DNA from: Beijerinckiaceae bacterium
GTDB taxonomy: Bacteria > Pseudomonadota > Alphaproteobacteria > Rhizobiales > Beijerinckiaceae
Length of the DNA stretch: 64,000 nt
Assembly: GCA_019745195.1 (NCBI GenBank)
Contig: JAIETL010000021.1
Span: 1-64,000, forward strand
Reading direction: 5' to 3'
In this document: positions 7,785 to 16,623 of the stretch, in pieces
Layout of the letters: every line of letters starts with the position of its first letter
Numbering within the stretch: the first letter of the stretch is position 1
Made by a program: the position numbers and the translations under genes
The notes under the pieces: generated by a model
Told to the model about the DNA's origin: nothing
The model's database searches: none
What the model saw: the letters and a program-made list of their open reading frames with translations, nothing else

Positions 7785-9323
7785 ATGGTGACGCGGGTCG
7801 CGACGGTGGCGTTCGAGGGCATCGAGGCGCGCGCCGTCGACGTCCAGGTACAGGTGACCTCCGGCAATGTGAACTTCATCCTGGTCGGCCTGCCCGACAA
7901 GGCGGTGGGCGAGAGCAAGGAGCGGGTGCGCGCGGCCCTGATCGCCTCCGGCCTTGCGCTGCCGGCCAAGCGCATCACCGTCAATCTCGCACCGGCCGAC
8001 CTGCCCAAGGAGGGCAGTCATTACGACCTGCCGATCGCGCTTGGCGTGATGGCGGCGATCGGGGCGATACCGGCCGATGCGCTGGCCGGCTACACGGTGC
8101 TCGGGGAGTTGGCGCTCGACGGCTCGATCACGGCGGTCGCCGGCGTGCTGCCGGCCGCGATCGCGGCCTATGGGCGCGGACAGGGCCTGATCTGCCCGCA
8201 TGCGTCAGGCCCGGAAGCGGCCTGGGCGGCGGCTGACATCGACATTCTCGCGCCCCGCTCGCTGATCCAGCTCGCCAACCATTTCAAGGGCACGCAGGTG
8301 ATGGCGCGGCCCGAGCCGGCGGTGGCGCGGCAATCGGGCCCGCTGCCCGACCTCGCCGACATCAAGGGCCAGGAGAGCGCCAAGCGCGTGCTCGAGATCG
8401 CGGCCGCCGGCGGGCACAACCTGCTGATGAACGGGCCGCCGGGCGCGGGCAAGTCGATGCTGGCGAGCCGCCTGCCCTCGATCCTGCCGCCGCTGACGCC
8501 GCGCGAACTACTCGAGGTATCGATGGTGCTCTCGGTCGCAGGCCATCTCGCCGATGGCGCGCTGACCGACCGGCGGCCTTTTCGCGCGCCGCATCACTCG
8601 GCCTCGATGGCGGCGCTGGTCGGAGGGGGCTTGCAGGCAAAGCCCGGCGAGGTCTCGCTCGCCCATCACGGCGTGCTCTTCCTCGACGAGTTGCCCGAGT
8701 TCCAGGCTCAGGCGCTCGACGCGCTGCGCCAGCCGATGGAGACCGGCGACGTGCTGATCTCGCGCGCCAACCACCGCGCCGTCTATCCGGCGCGCTTTCA
8801 GCTCGTCGCGGCGATGAACCCGTGCCGCTGCGGACGGGCGACGGAGCCCGGCTTCGCCTGTCGCCGGCAACCCAACGAGCGTTGCATGGCGCAGTACCAG
8901 ACGCGCATCTCCGGCCCGATGCTGGACCGGATCGACATCACCATCGACGTGCCGGCGGTGACCGCGGCCGACCTGATCCTGCCCGCCGCCAGCGAGGGCT
9001 CGGCCGAGATCGCGGCGCGCGTCGCCGCCGCGCGGCGGCTGCAGACCCAGCGTTACGCCGTGCTTGGCCTGCCCGGCATCGGCACCAACGCCGCCTGTCC
9101 GGCCAATGTGCTCGACGAGGTCGCGCGGCCCGACTCCGCCGGTCTTGCTCTGCTGCGCGATGCGGCCGATGCGATGCGCCTGACCGCGCGGGCCTATCAC
9201 CGCGTCCTCAAAGTGGCGCGCACGCTGGCCGATCTCGACGGGCAGGACAAGGTCGGCCGCATTCATCTTGCCGAGGCGCTGTCCTACCGCTCGCGCGTCG
9301 ATCAGGTGGCGCAGGCGGCGTGA
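7785..9323 (+). CDS. comM: ComM/YifB-family Mg-chelatase-like AAA+ ATPase
   Basis: A 512-residue protein with an N-terminal Lon-protease-like fold domain (VATVAFEGIEARAVDVQVQV; GLPDKAVGESKERVRAAL). It continues into a Mg-chelatase-type AAA+ core with Walker A GPPGAGKS (about 215-222), Walker B LFLDELPEF and the arginine-rich MNPCRCG segment. ComM of other bacteria is a hexameric helicase that promotes branch migration and integration during natural transformation. Other YifB proteins are uncharacterised. The start is ATG 785 bases into the 7 kb mark (position 7785), matching the conserved N-terminus; a longer reading frame adds 18 residues. It is monocistronic. Confidence 0.9.
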   Translation: MVTRVATVAFEGIEARAVDVQVQVTSGNVNFILVGLPDKAVGESKERVRAALIASGLALPAKRITVNLAPADLPKEGSHYDLPIALGVMAAIGAIPADALAGYTVLGELALDGSITAVAGVLPAAIAAYGRGQGLICPHASGPEAAWAAADIDILAPRSLIQLANHFKGTQVMARPEPAVARQSGPLPDLADIKGQESAKRVLEIAAAGGHNLLMNGPPGAGKSMLASRLPSILPPLTPRELLEVSMVLSVAGHLADGALTDRRPFRAPHHSASMAALVGGGLQAKPGEVSLAHHGVLFLDELPEFQAQALDALRQPMETGDVLISRANHRAVYPARFQLVAAMNPCRCGRATEPGFACRRQPNERCMAQYQTRISGPMLDRIDITIDVPAVTAADLILPAASEGSAEIAARVAAARRLQTQRYAVLGLPGIGTNAACPANVLDEVARPDSAGLALLRDAADAMRLTARAYHRVLKVARTLADLDGQDKVGRIHLAEALSYRSRVDQVAQAA

Positions 9324-9424
9324 CGCAAGCTTTTGCCATCGTTAACGAATTGCATCACGCTATCCCTAGACTTCGAGGATAAGCCAAACTCTTTCTCAAG
9401 GCGCGCCTGCTACAGCTTGTCTTC

Positions 9425-11518
9425 ATGGACATCCCGTCGTCGAACGCAGCCCTGTCGATCGCCGCCGCCATCGCGGTTCTGGCCTGCGTCGGCCTGATCG
9501 TCATGGCGATGCAGCGCGCCCGGACGATCGCGCAGGCGACGGAGCTTGCCCGCGACGTCGAGACGCTGAACGACCGGCTCTGGGCGCTGGCCGACAGCGA
9601 AGAGCGCTATCGCAGCCTGATCGAGGCGCAGGGCGACCTGATCGTACGGCGCGACGGCAACCGCATCGTCTACGCCAACGCCGCCTATGCCGCGCTGCTC
9701 GGGCTGGACGAGACCAGCGTGATCGGCGCGACCGACGAGCCCAGGCGGATCGCGCTGCGCCCGGCGGACACGCTCGACGACGGCGCGCGCGTCTTCGACG
9801 AATGCCTCGCTGCGCCCGATGGCGACGGCGTCACCGAACGCTGGATTTCCTGGGTCGAGACCGCCGTTCCGGTCGCCCATGGCAAGACTGTGCTGCAGCG
9901 CGTCGGCCGCGACATTTCGGCCCGCATCGCTAGCGAGCAGGCGCTGGTCGAAGCCCGCGCCAGGGCGGAAGGCGCCAACGAGGCCAAGTCGCGCTTCCTC
10001 GCCACCGTCAGCCACGAATTCCGCACGCCGCTCAACGGCATCCTGGGCATGGCGGACCTGCTCGACGACACGCGGCTCGACCCCGAGCAGGCCACCTATG
10101 TCCGGGCGCTGCGCACGTCGGGCGAGGCGCTGCTGGCGCTGGTCGACGATATTCTCGACTTCGCCAAGGTCGAGGCCGGCAAGCTGGAACTGGTCGAGGC
10201 GCGTTTCGATCTCGCGCTGATGGTCGAGACCGTCGCCGAACTGATGGCCCCGCGCGCCCAGGCCAAGGGGATCGAGGTGGCGACGCTGGTCTCGGCCGAT
10301 CTGCCGAGCCATATCGTCGGCGACCATGACCGTTTGCGCCAGATCCTGCTCAACCTCGTCGGCAATGCGATCAAGTTCACGCAGAGCGGCGGCGTCGGCG
10401 TCAGGCTGTCGCGGGACGCCGAGCGCCTCGTCATCACCGTCGCCGATACCGGTCCGGGCATTCCGGCCGACCGGCTCGATGCGATCTTCGAAGAGTTCGA
10501 GCAGGCCGACCAATCGGCGGCCCATCAGCACGGAGGTACAGGGTTGGGGCTCGCCATCGTGCGCCGGCTCGCGACCCTGATGGGCGGAACCGTCGATGTC
10601 GAAAGCCGGCCCGGCGAGGGCGCGGTCTTCCGGCTTGTGCTGCCGCTGGTCGCCGCCGATGCTCCGGCCAGTGCCGCGACGCCGGACTGGGGCGGCAAAC
10701 GCATGCTGCTGGTTTCGCCCGCCCCATTCAGCGCCCGGTTCCTGGCCGAAGCCATGCTCGCGACGGGCGCGACCGTCGCGCGCGCCGTGACGGCCTATGA
10801 GGCGTCGACCCTGCTCGCGAGCGCGCGTTTCGACGCCGCGCTGGTCGATCTGGCGCTCGGCGATGCGTCGGTCAAGGCGATCGCCGAGACGGCGCGCGGC
10901 CGCGGCGTGGCGGAGCGGCTCATCCTCCTGTCGCCATTGCAGCGGCGCGAATTCGGCGCGCCGGCGGCCGCCGGCTTCAACGGCTTCCTGATCAAGCCGG
11001 TCAGGGCGCGCACGCTCTATGAGCGGCTGTCACCGCGCCCGGGCCAGACGACGGTCGAAACCCCGCCGGCGGCGGACGCCCAGCCGGCAGGCCAGCCCGG
11101 GCCGCGCCTGCGCGTGCTGGTGGCCGAGGACAATGAGATCAACGCGCTGCTGGCGACGCGAACGCTCGAGCGGCTGGGCTGCTCGGCGGTGTGGGCGCGC
11201 GACGGCAAGGCCGCACTGCGGACGCTGGAAGAGAGCTTGACGCCTGATGCAGAGCCTTTCGACCTCTGCCTGCTCGACATCCGCATGCCGGAGCTGGACG
11301 GACTGTCGGTGGCGCGCTCCATCCGCGCGATCGAGGCCGGGCACGGCGGGACGAGGCTGCCGCTGATCGCGGTCAGCGCCAATGTCGCGGCCTCCGACCG
11401 CAAGGCGGCGCTGGCGGCCGGCATGGACGACTGCCTGGCCAAGCCGCTGGAACGGGCCGCGCTGGCGCGCTGGATCGGCCGGATCGGCAGCCGCCCGACG
11501 CTCGAACTGACCGGCTGA
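9425..11518 (+). CDS. PAS-containing hybrid histidine kinase with two receiver domains
   Basis: A 697-residue membrane sensor kinase. One transmembrane segment spans about residues 8-27, followed by a short linker and a PAS domain (about 58-160). The HisKA domain has its phospho-acceptor in [10 protein letters not shown] (His about 197), and the ATPase domain runs to about 410. Two receiver modules follow. The first (about 424-540) lacks the acidic pocket after its first strand (LLVSPAPF) and looks degenerate. The second (about 561-690) is canonical, with VAEDNE, the phospho-acceptor in [11 protein letters not shown] (Asp about 617) and the Lys in AKPL. No Hpt domain or cognate output regulator is adjacent. 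The signal is unknown. olsB lies 117 bp downstream on the same strand. Confidence 0.9.
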   Translation: MDIPSSNAALSIAAAIAVLACVGLIVMAMQRARTIAQATELARDVETLNDRLWALADSEERYRSLIEAQGDLIVRRDGNRIVYANAAYAALLGLDETSVIGATDEPRRIALRPADTLDDGARVFDECLAAPDGDGVTERWISWVETAVPVAHGKTVLQRVGRDISARIASEQALVEARARAEGANEAKSRFLATVSHEFRTPLNGILGMADLLDDTRLDPEQATYVRALRTSGEALLALVDDILDFAKVEAGKLELVEARFDLALMVETVAELMAPRAQAKGIEVATLVSADLPSHIVGDHDRLRQILLNLVGNAIKFTQSGGVGVRLSRDAERLVITVADTGPGIPADRLDAIFEEFEQADQSAAHQHGGTGLGLAIVRRLATLMGGTVDVESRPGEGAVFRLVLPLVAADAPASAATPDWGGKRMLLVSPAPFSARFLAEAMLATGATVARAVTAYEASTLLASARFDAALVDLALGDASVKAIAETARGRGVAERLILLSPLQRREFGAPAAAGFNGFLIKPVRARTLYERLSPRPGQTTVETPPAADAQPAGQPGPRLRVLVAEDNEINALLATRTLERLGCSAVWARDGKAALRTLEESLTPDAEPFDLCLLDIRMPELDGLSVARSIRAIEAGHGGTRLPLIAVSANVAASDRKAALAAGMDDCLAKPLERAALARWIGRIGSRPTLELTG

Positions 11519-11635
11519 CGACAACCTCAGCCCGGGCCAAGTCACCAGTCTGACGCAATCCTGTCGCGATCCTGTCAATTGCGCGGCGCTAGCGTTTCCG
11601 ATTGCCAGAATCGTCGGCAAAGGAACAATAGCGCC

Positions 11636-12622
11636 ATGGCGTTCGATGTTTTCCGCGGTCTGAGGCAGCCGGCAAAGAGTCTCCCGGCCAAGGCGCCTTC
11701 GGCGAATGGCCTGCCTGCGGGCCACCCGTTCCTGTCGCGGCTGCCGTTCAAGCTGATCTCCGGCGATGCGATGCGCCGGATCGGCCGCTGGCCTGCGCCG
11801 GAGGACGCGCTGACGGGGACGCTCGGCCGCTGCGGCTCGCTGGAGGTCAGGCTGGCGCGGGGGCCTTCGGAGGTCTGGCGCGCGCAGCGGCTGCGCTACC
11901 GGGTGTTCTATCAGGAGATGTCGGCCAAACCCGACGCCGTCTCGCGGATGTTCCGCCGCGACGCCGACCGGTTCGACGCCGCCTGCGATCATCTGCTCGT
12001 GATCGACCACGCGGCGCGCGGACGCTTCGGCGGGACGCGCTCCAAGGTGGTGGGCACCTATCGGCTGATGCGCCAGAGCGCGGCGAACCGGCTCGGCGGC
12101 TTCTACACGCAAGGCGAGTTCGATCTCGCGGCCCTGATCGCCCGGCATCCCGGAGCGCGCTTCCTCGAACTCGGCCGCTCCTGCGTGCTAAAGCCCTACC
12201 GCACCAAGAAGACGGTCGAGCTGCTCTGGCACGGCATCTGGGCCTATATCCGCCACCACAGGATCGACGCGATGTTCGGCTGCGCCAGTTTCGAGGGCGC
12301 CGACCCCGACGCCCTCGCCTTGCCACTGAGCTTCCTGCACCACCACGCCAGGGCCGAGGGCGACTGGAGCGCCTGCGCCCGGCCCGAGCGACATGTCGCG
12401 ATGGACCGGCTGCCGGCCGCGACGATCGACGCCAAGCTCGCGCTGAAGCAGCTCCCGCCGCTGATCAAGGGCTATCTCAGGCTTGGCGCGCGCTTCGGCT
12501 CCGGCGCGGTCATAGACCGGCAGTTCGGCACGACCGACGTGCTGGTGATCCTGCCCGTCGCCGCGATCGACCGGCGCTATGTCGACTACTATGGCGACGA
12601 GGGCCAGCGCTACGCGGCGTGA
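11636..12622 (+). CDS. olsB: L-ornithine N-alpha-acyltransferase OlsB
   Basis: Transfers a 3-hydroxyacyl chain from acyl-ACP to the alpha-amino group of ornithine, making lyso-ornithine lipid, the first step to phosphate-free ornithine lipids. The 328-residue protein has the OlsB/hemolysin-type GNAT architecture. Visible parts include the conserved core RYRVFYQEM, the segment DHLLVID, and VGTYRLMR followed by FLELGRSCVLKPYRTKKTVELLW. MFGCASFEGADP, LPLSFLHH, LPPLIKGYLRLGA and TTDVLVILP are also present. About 50 extra N-terminal residues precede the conserved part. The partner acyltransferase OlsA is not in this window. It follows the hybrid kinase gene in the same direction. Confidence 0.87.
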   Translation: MAFDVFRGLRQPAKSLPAKAPSANGLPAGHPFLSRLPFKLISGDAMRRIGRWPAPEDALTGTLGRCGSLEVRLARGPSEVWRAQRLRYRVFYQEMSAKPDAVSRMFRRDADRFDAACDHLLVIDHAARGRFGGTRSKVVGTYRLMRQSAANRLGGFYTQGEFDLAALIARHPGARFLELGRSCVLKPYRTKKTVELLWHGIWAYIRHHRIDAMFGCASFEGADPDALALPLSFLHHHARAEGDWSACARPERHVAMDRLPAATIDAKLALKQLPPLIKGYLRLGARFGSGAVIDRQFGTTDVLVILPVAAIDRRYVDYYGDEGQRYAA

Positions 12623-12628
12623 CGCCAT

Positions 12629-12708
12629 CGTCATTGCGAGCGCAGCGAAGCAATCCAGCCGTCTCGCTCTACGTCTCCTGGATTGCTTCGCTGCGCTCGC
12701 AATGACGG
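12629..12708. repeat. Palindromic repeat family A, copy 2
   Basis: Near-perfect palindrome. CGTCATTGCGAGCGCAGCG opens it, its inverse CGCTGCGCTCGCAATGACG closes it, and CAATCCAG/CTGGATTG form the inner arms. It begins 7 bp after the olsB stop and ends 8 bp before the convergent SDR gene's stop codon, so it may act as a shared 3' structure. Confidence 0.92.
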
Positions 12709-12715
12709 GAGAGCG

Positions 12716-13582
12716 TCACTCGCCGCTTTCGGCCAACGCCGTCAGCGCCTCGCGATAGCTCGGATAGCGGAAGGCGTAGCCCAGTTCCCGCTTCGCCAGC
12801 GCATTCGAGACGCGCTTGTTCTCGCCATAGAAACTCGCTGCCATCGGCGACAATTTCGACGCGTCGTAAGGCTGCTCGGGCGGCGGCTCGACGCCGATCA
12901 GTCCGGCGGCGAAGGTGACGACATCCTGCGGCGGAGCCGGCTCGTCGTCGGTGACATTGTAGACCGCGCCGTTGCGGGGCCGCGCCAGCGAGGCCAGCAG
13001 CACGCCGGCGATGTCTGCGACATGGATGCGGTTGAAGACCTGGCCCAGCTTGACCAGCCTGCGCGCCGTGCCCTCGCGCAGGTTGACGATGGCGTTGCGG
13101 CCCGGGCCGTAAATGCCGGATAACCGGAAAATCTGCACGGCCTTGCCGGTGCGCCGCCCGAAGGCGAGCCAGGCCTCGTCGGTCTCTAGCCTGAGCTTTG
13201 AGCGGGCATAGCCGGGCCGGGTTTCGGCCGTCTCGTCGATCCACGCGCCGCCATGGTCGCCATAGACGCCAATGGTCGAGAGATAGCCGATCCAGCGCAG
13301 ATTTGGCGCGGCTTCGAGCTGGGCGGATAACGTCGCCAGCACAGGATCGCCGTCCTCGCCCGGCTGCACCGAGACCAGCACGGCATCGGCCTCCGTGATC
13401 GCGGCGGAGAGCCGCGAAGAGACGGCGAAGCCTCCAAAAACCAGCGTCGGGATGCCTTCGCCGCTGAGTTTCGCCGCCTTGTCTGCCGAGCGCACCGTGC
13501 CGGTGACCTGCCAGCCCTGCACGATCGCGGCGCGCGCGAAGAACCCGGCGGAATAGCCGAGACCGAGGATGACGAGCTTCAT
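12716..13582 (-). CDS. NAD(P)-dependent SDR/epimerase-like protein
   Basis: A 288-residue Rossmann-fold protein of the extended SDR type. The N-terminus MKLVILGLGYSAGFFARA carries a GxGYxAG nucleotide-binding motif. Further on are YLSTIGVYGDHGG (the S/T of the catalytic set), RPGYARSKL (YxxxK) and the downstream FRLSGIYGPGRNAI and NVTDDEP segments. The ATG overlaps the stop codon of queG (ATGA), so the two are translationally coupled and queG is upstream. Related proteins are annotated as NAD-dependent epimerases or YeeZ-like proteins; the substrate is not known. Confidence 0.8.
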   Translation of the reverse strand: MKLVILGLGYSAGFFARAAIVQGWQVTGTVRSADKAAKLSGEGIPTLVFGGFAVSSRLSAAITEADAVLVSVQPGEDGDPVLATLSAQLEAAPNLRWIGYLSTIGVYGDHGGAWIDETAETRPGYARSKLRLETDEAWLAFGRRTGKAVQIFRLSGIYGPGRNAIVNLREGTARRLVKLGQVFNRIHVADIAGVLLASLARPRNGAVYNVTDDEPAPPQDVVTFAAGLIGVEPPPEQPYDASKLSPMAASFYGENKRVSNALAKRELGYAFRYPSYREALTALAESGE

Positions 13583-14718
13583 GCGGCACGATCCGGTGGG
13601 GACAAGAGGGCGAGCCATTCGTGGCGAACGGCGGCGTCGGGCTCGGCGGCGAGACGAGCGGTTGCGAGCAGGGCAGACCGGCCGGGCGCGAGCCGTGCCA
13701 GCGCCCAGACCGCCATGGCGCGGACCAGCGGCGAGATGTCGTCGAGAAGCGCCTCGGCGCTCCCGGCGAGGTCGGGCCTGCCGCTGTTGCCGATGGCGAT
13801 CAGGACATTGCGGATGAAGCGGTCGCGGCCGGTGCGCTTCACCGGCGTGCCGGCAAAAAGCGTCCTGAAGCCGGCGTCGTCCAGCGCCGCCAGTTCGGAG
13901 AGCGGGCGGGCGGCCAGATCGTCCTTTAGCGCCAGCCGCGTCTCCTGTGCGGATGCCGCGAACTTGTTCCAGGGGCAGACGGCGAGGCAATCGTCGCAGC
14001 CGAAGACGCGGTTGCCGATGCCGGGTCGAAGCTCGGCGTCGATATGGCCCTGATGCTCGATCGTCAGATAGGCGATGCAGCGGCGGGCGTCGAGTTGGTA
14101 GGGCTGGGGGAAGGCGTCGGTCGGGCAGATGGCGAGGCAGCGCCGGCAGGAGCCGCAATGGTCTTGCTCGGGCGCATCGGCCGGCAGTTCAGCCGTTGTG
14201 TAGATCGCGCCGAGGAAAAGCCAGGATCCGTGCTCGCGCGAGACCAGAACCGTGTGCTTTCCCTGCCAGCCGAGGCCGGCCGCCTGCGCCAGCGGCTTTT
14301 CCATCACCGGCGCGGTGTCGACGAAGACCTTCACGTCCACGCCGCCACGCGCCGCCAGCCGGCCGGCCACGCTCTTGAGCTTGCCCTTGATGACATCGTG
14401 ATAGTCGCGCCTGCGGGCATAGAGCGAGATCGCTGCCTTGTCGGTTTCAGCCAGGATCGCGAGCGGGTCCGAGTCCGGGGCGTAGCTCATGCCGAGCATG
14501 ACGACCGAGCGCACCTCGCTCCAGAGCGCCTGCGGGGCGGCGCGTTCGGCGACGCGCTCGGCCATCCAGCCCATCTCGCCGTGATGGCCGGCGGCGAGCC
14601 ATTCACGGAGTTGGGCGGGAGCATCGGGGATCGAGTCGGCTGCGGCGATGCGGGCGACGGAGAAACCTTCGGACAAGGCCCGCTCGACCACCGCCTGTTT
14701 CAGGCGCTCGCCCGACAT
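13579..14718 (-). CDS. queG: Epoxyqueuosine reductase QueG
   Basis: Catalyses the last step of queuosine biosynthesis, reducing epoxyqueuosine at the wobble position of GUN tRNAs with a cobalamin and two [4Fe-4S] clusters. The 379-residue protein shows both cluster motifs, CGSCRRCLAICPT (about 187-199) and CDDCLAVCPWN (about 240-250), preceded by the family segment GWQGKHTVLVSREHGSWLF. The C-terminal part resembles HEAT repeats, as in QueG. The start at 14718 (MSGERLKQAVVE) is chosen because the frame upstream runs through repeat B1 and is not protein-like. Its cobalamin dependence fits the B12 genes at the right end of the window. Confidence 0.95.
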   Translation of the reverse strand: MSGERLKQAVVERALSEGFSVARIAAADSIPDAPAQLREWLAAGHHGEMGWMAERVAERAAPQALWSEVRSVVMLGMSYAPDSDPLAILAETDKAAISLYARRRDYHDVIKGKLKSVAGRLAARGGVDVKVFVDTAPVMEKPLAQAAGLGWQGKHTVLVSREHGSWLFLGAIYTTAELPADAPEQDHCGSCRRCLAICPTDAFPQPYQLDARRCIAYLTIEHQGHIDAELRPGIGNRVFGCDDCLAVCPWNKFAASAQETRLALKDDLAARPLSELAALDDAGFRTLFAGTPVKRTGRDRFIRNVLIAIGNSGRPDLAGSAEALLDDISPLVRAMAVWALARLAPGRSALLATARLAAEPDAAVRHEWLALLSPPDRAA

Positions 14719-14737
14719 GATGCCTTTGGACCCCGAG

Positions 14738-14840
14738 CCCTCATCCTGAGGAGAAGCCGCAGGCTTCGTCTCGAAGGATGCTCCAGAGCGCGCTGGATGA
14801 TCCTTCGAGACGGCGCTGCGCGCCTCCTCAGGATGAGGGC
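14738..14840. repeat. Palindromic repeat family B, copy 1
   Basis: CCCTCATCCTGAGGAG opens the element and CTCCTCAGGATGAGGG closes it. Inner arms are CTTCGTCTCGAAGGATG and ATCCTTCGAGACGGCG. The closely similar element at 58917-59018 defines the family. It lies between queG and the fzlA-like gene, upstream of the queG start. Confidence 0.92.
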
Positions 14841-14855
14841 TGTGGGTGTCGGCCT

Positions 14856-15548
14856 TCAAAAATCCAGGTCGTCGTAATGGGCGCTCGGGGCCATTCCCGG
14901 CACGCGGTCCGCCAGCAGCGGCCGGAAGCTCGGCCGGGATTTGATCCTCGCATACCATGCGCGCGCGGCCTCGTCCTCGTCCCAGGGCACGTCGCCGAGA
15001 TAGTCGACGCAGGAGAGATGCGCCGCGGCGGCGAGATCGGCATAGCTCAGATCGGGCCCGGCCAGCCAGTTCCGCTTGGCGGTGAGCCACGCGATGTAGC
15101 GCAGATGATAGCGCACATTGGCGCGCCCCGCGCGGATCGCGCCCATTTCGGGCGGGCCGCCGCCCTCCTCGCGCCCCATGAAGCGCTTCATCACCTTTTC
15201 CAGCACGAGCGGGCCGGTGATCTCGGCGTCGAACTTGCCGTTGAACCAGTCGAGCAGGCGGCGGACCTCGACGCGCTCGGCGGGCCCGTCTGGCATCAGC
15301 CGATTCTGGCCGAGCGCCAGCCCGCGCGTCTCGTCGAGATATTCGGCGATGACGCCCGCGCCGGGCACCGCAAGGCCCGAATCCTCGCGGAAGACGGGCG
15401 TCGTTCCGGCCGGGTTCATCTCCAGGAACTCGCGCCGGCGCTCCCAGACGCGCTCCTCGACGAGATCGGCCTCAAGGCCGAACTCGGCCAGGACGAGCCG
15501 GACGAAACGCGAATGCGGACACAGCGGATAGTGGTGAAGCGTCGCCAT
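14856..15548 (-). CDS. fzlA: FzlA-like glutathione S-transferase family protein
   Basis: A 230-residue cytosolic GST fold: thioredoxin-like N-terminus (MATLHHYPLCPHSRFVRL) and an all-helical C-terminal domain containing NVRYHLRYIAWLTAKRNWLAG and CVDYLGDVPWDEDE. This pattern, the missing usual GST catalytic Ser/Tyr context, and the C-terminal tail ending AHYDDLDF match FzlA. FzlA is an FtsZ-binding division protein of alphaproteobacteria in which the extreme C-terminus is functionally important. The gene neighbours queG, separated by repeat B1. The GST family is certain; the FzlA assignment rests on remembered motif similarity and should be tested by alignment. Confidence 0.75.
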   Translation of the reverse strand: MATLHHYPLCPHSRFVRLVLAEFGLEADLVEERVWERRREFLEMNPAGTTPVFREDSGLAVPGAGVIAEYLDETRGLALGQNRLMPDGPAERVEVRRLLDWFNGKFDAEITGPLVLEKVMKRFMGREEGGGPPEMGAIRAGRANVRYHLRYIAWLTAKRNWLAGPDLSYADLAAAAHLSCVDYLGDVPWDEDEAARAWYARIKSRPSFRPLLADRVPGMAPSAHYDDLDF

Positions 15549-15813
15549 GGCACTCTTGAAACAGGCGGATGCGGCGCAAGCGGGGCCGAGGGAGAAGCGT
15601 GGCGCGGTCATGCGCGAGACGCGTGATGTCGGCGCCTGCTATAGTCCCGAGACTGCCGGCTCACAAGCCGCCGCCCCGTCTCCGCTTCGATTTGACCCGG
15701 TCGTCTTGGCGAAGTGGTAACCAATTCGCAAAGAGGCTGGGCGCAAGAGATAGGCCGGTTTACCTCTCCCGAGGCCGACCCGGCTGCGCCTACCCGTCCC
15801 AGAGACCCTCGCC

Positions 15814-16611
15814 ATGGAAAACCTGTTCGAAGCGATCGTGCTCGGCATCGTCGAGGGGCTGACGGAGTTTCTCCCCGTCTCCTCGACCGGGCATCTGCTG
15901 CTGCTCGGGCATTTCCTCGGCTTCGAATCGAACGGCAAAACCTTCGAGGTACTGATCCAGCTCGGCGCGATCCTGGCGATCATGCTGGTCTATTTCCGCC
16001 GCCTGCTCGACATCGCGCTCAGGCTGGGTTCGGACCCCGCCGCGCGGCGCTTCGTCATTGGCGTGCTCGTCGCCTTTCTGCCGGCCGCGCTGATTGGAGC
16101 CGTGCTGCACGGCTTCATCAAGAGCGTGCTGTTCAATCCGTTCCTGGTCTGCTGTTCGCTGATCGCAGGCGGGCTCGTGCTGATGGTGGTCGACGAGCTC
16201 GAGCTCGAGGTCAAGCACAGCGACGCCACGGCCTTCCCGCTCTCGATGTATGTCAAGATCGGCTTCATCCAGTGTCTTGCGATGATCCCCGGCGTCTCGC
16301 GCTCGGGCTCGACCATCGTCGGCGCGATGCTGCTGGGGGCGAGCAAGCGCTCGGCGGCCGAGTTCTCCTTCTTCCTCGCCATGCCGACCATGGCCGGGGC
16401 CTTCGCCTACGACCTGCTCAAGAACTACAAGATCCTGACCTTCGACGACACGATGCTGATCGTGGTCGGCTTCGTGGCGGCTTTCCTGTCGGCGCTGGTC
16501 GTGGTCCGCGTCTTCCTCGACTATGTCTCGAAGCGGGGTTTCGCGCTCTTCGCCTGGTGGCGGATCATCGTCGGGCTGTTCGGGCTGGCGGGGTTGTGGA
16601 TCGTGGGCTGA
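15814..16611 (+). CDS. uppP: Undecaprenyl-diphosphatase UppP (BacA)
   Basis: Dephosphorylates undecaprenyl pyrophosphate to recycle the lipid carrier of peptidoglycan and other envelope polymers; overproduction gives bacitracin resistance. The 265-residue polytopic membrane protein carries both family motifs: [15 protein letters not shown] near the N-terminus (residues 9-23) and [10 protein letters not shown] (about 160-170). Length is normal for the family. It is preceded by a 265-bp gap with no recognised gene and ends 12 bp before the convergent MFS gene. Confidence 0.96.
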   Translation: MENLFEAIVLGIVEGLTEFLPVSSTGHLLLLGHFLGFESNGKTFEVLIQLGAILAIMLVYFRRLLDIALRLGSDPAARRFVIGVLVAFLPAALIGAVLHGFIKSVLFNPFLVCCSLIAGGLVLMVVDELELEVKHSDATAFPLSMYVKIGFIQCLAMIPGVSRSGSTIVGAMLLGASKRSAAEFSFFLAMPTMAGAFAYDLLKNYKILTFDDTMLIVVGFVAAFLSALVVVRVFLDYVSKRGFALFAWWRIIVGLFGLAGLWIVG

Positions 16612-16623
16612 CAGCTCCGGCAG

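Noticed and set aside
14719-15090. Extension of queG upstream through repeat B1
   Set aside because: The frame stays open, but the translation is repeat- and shadow-derived. The conserved QueG start and length fit position 14718.
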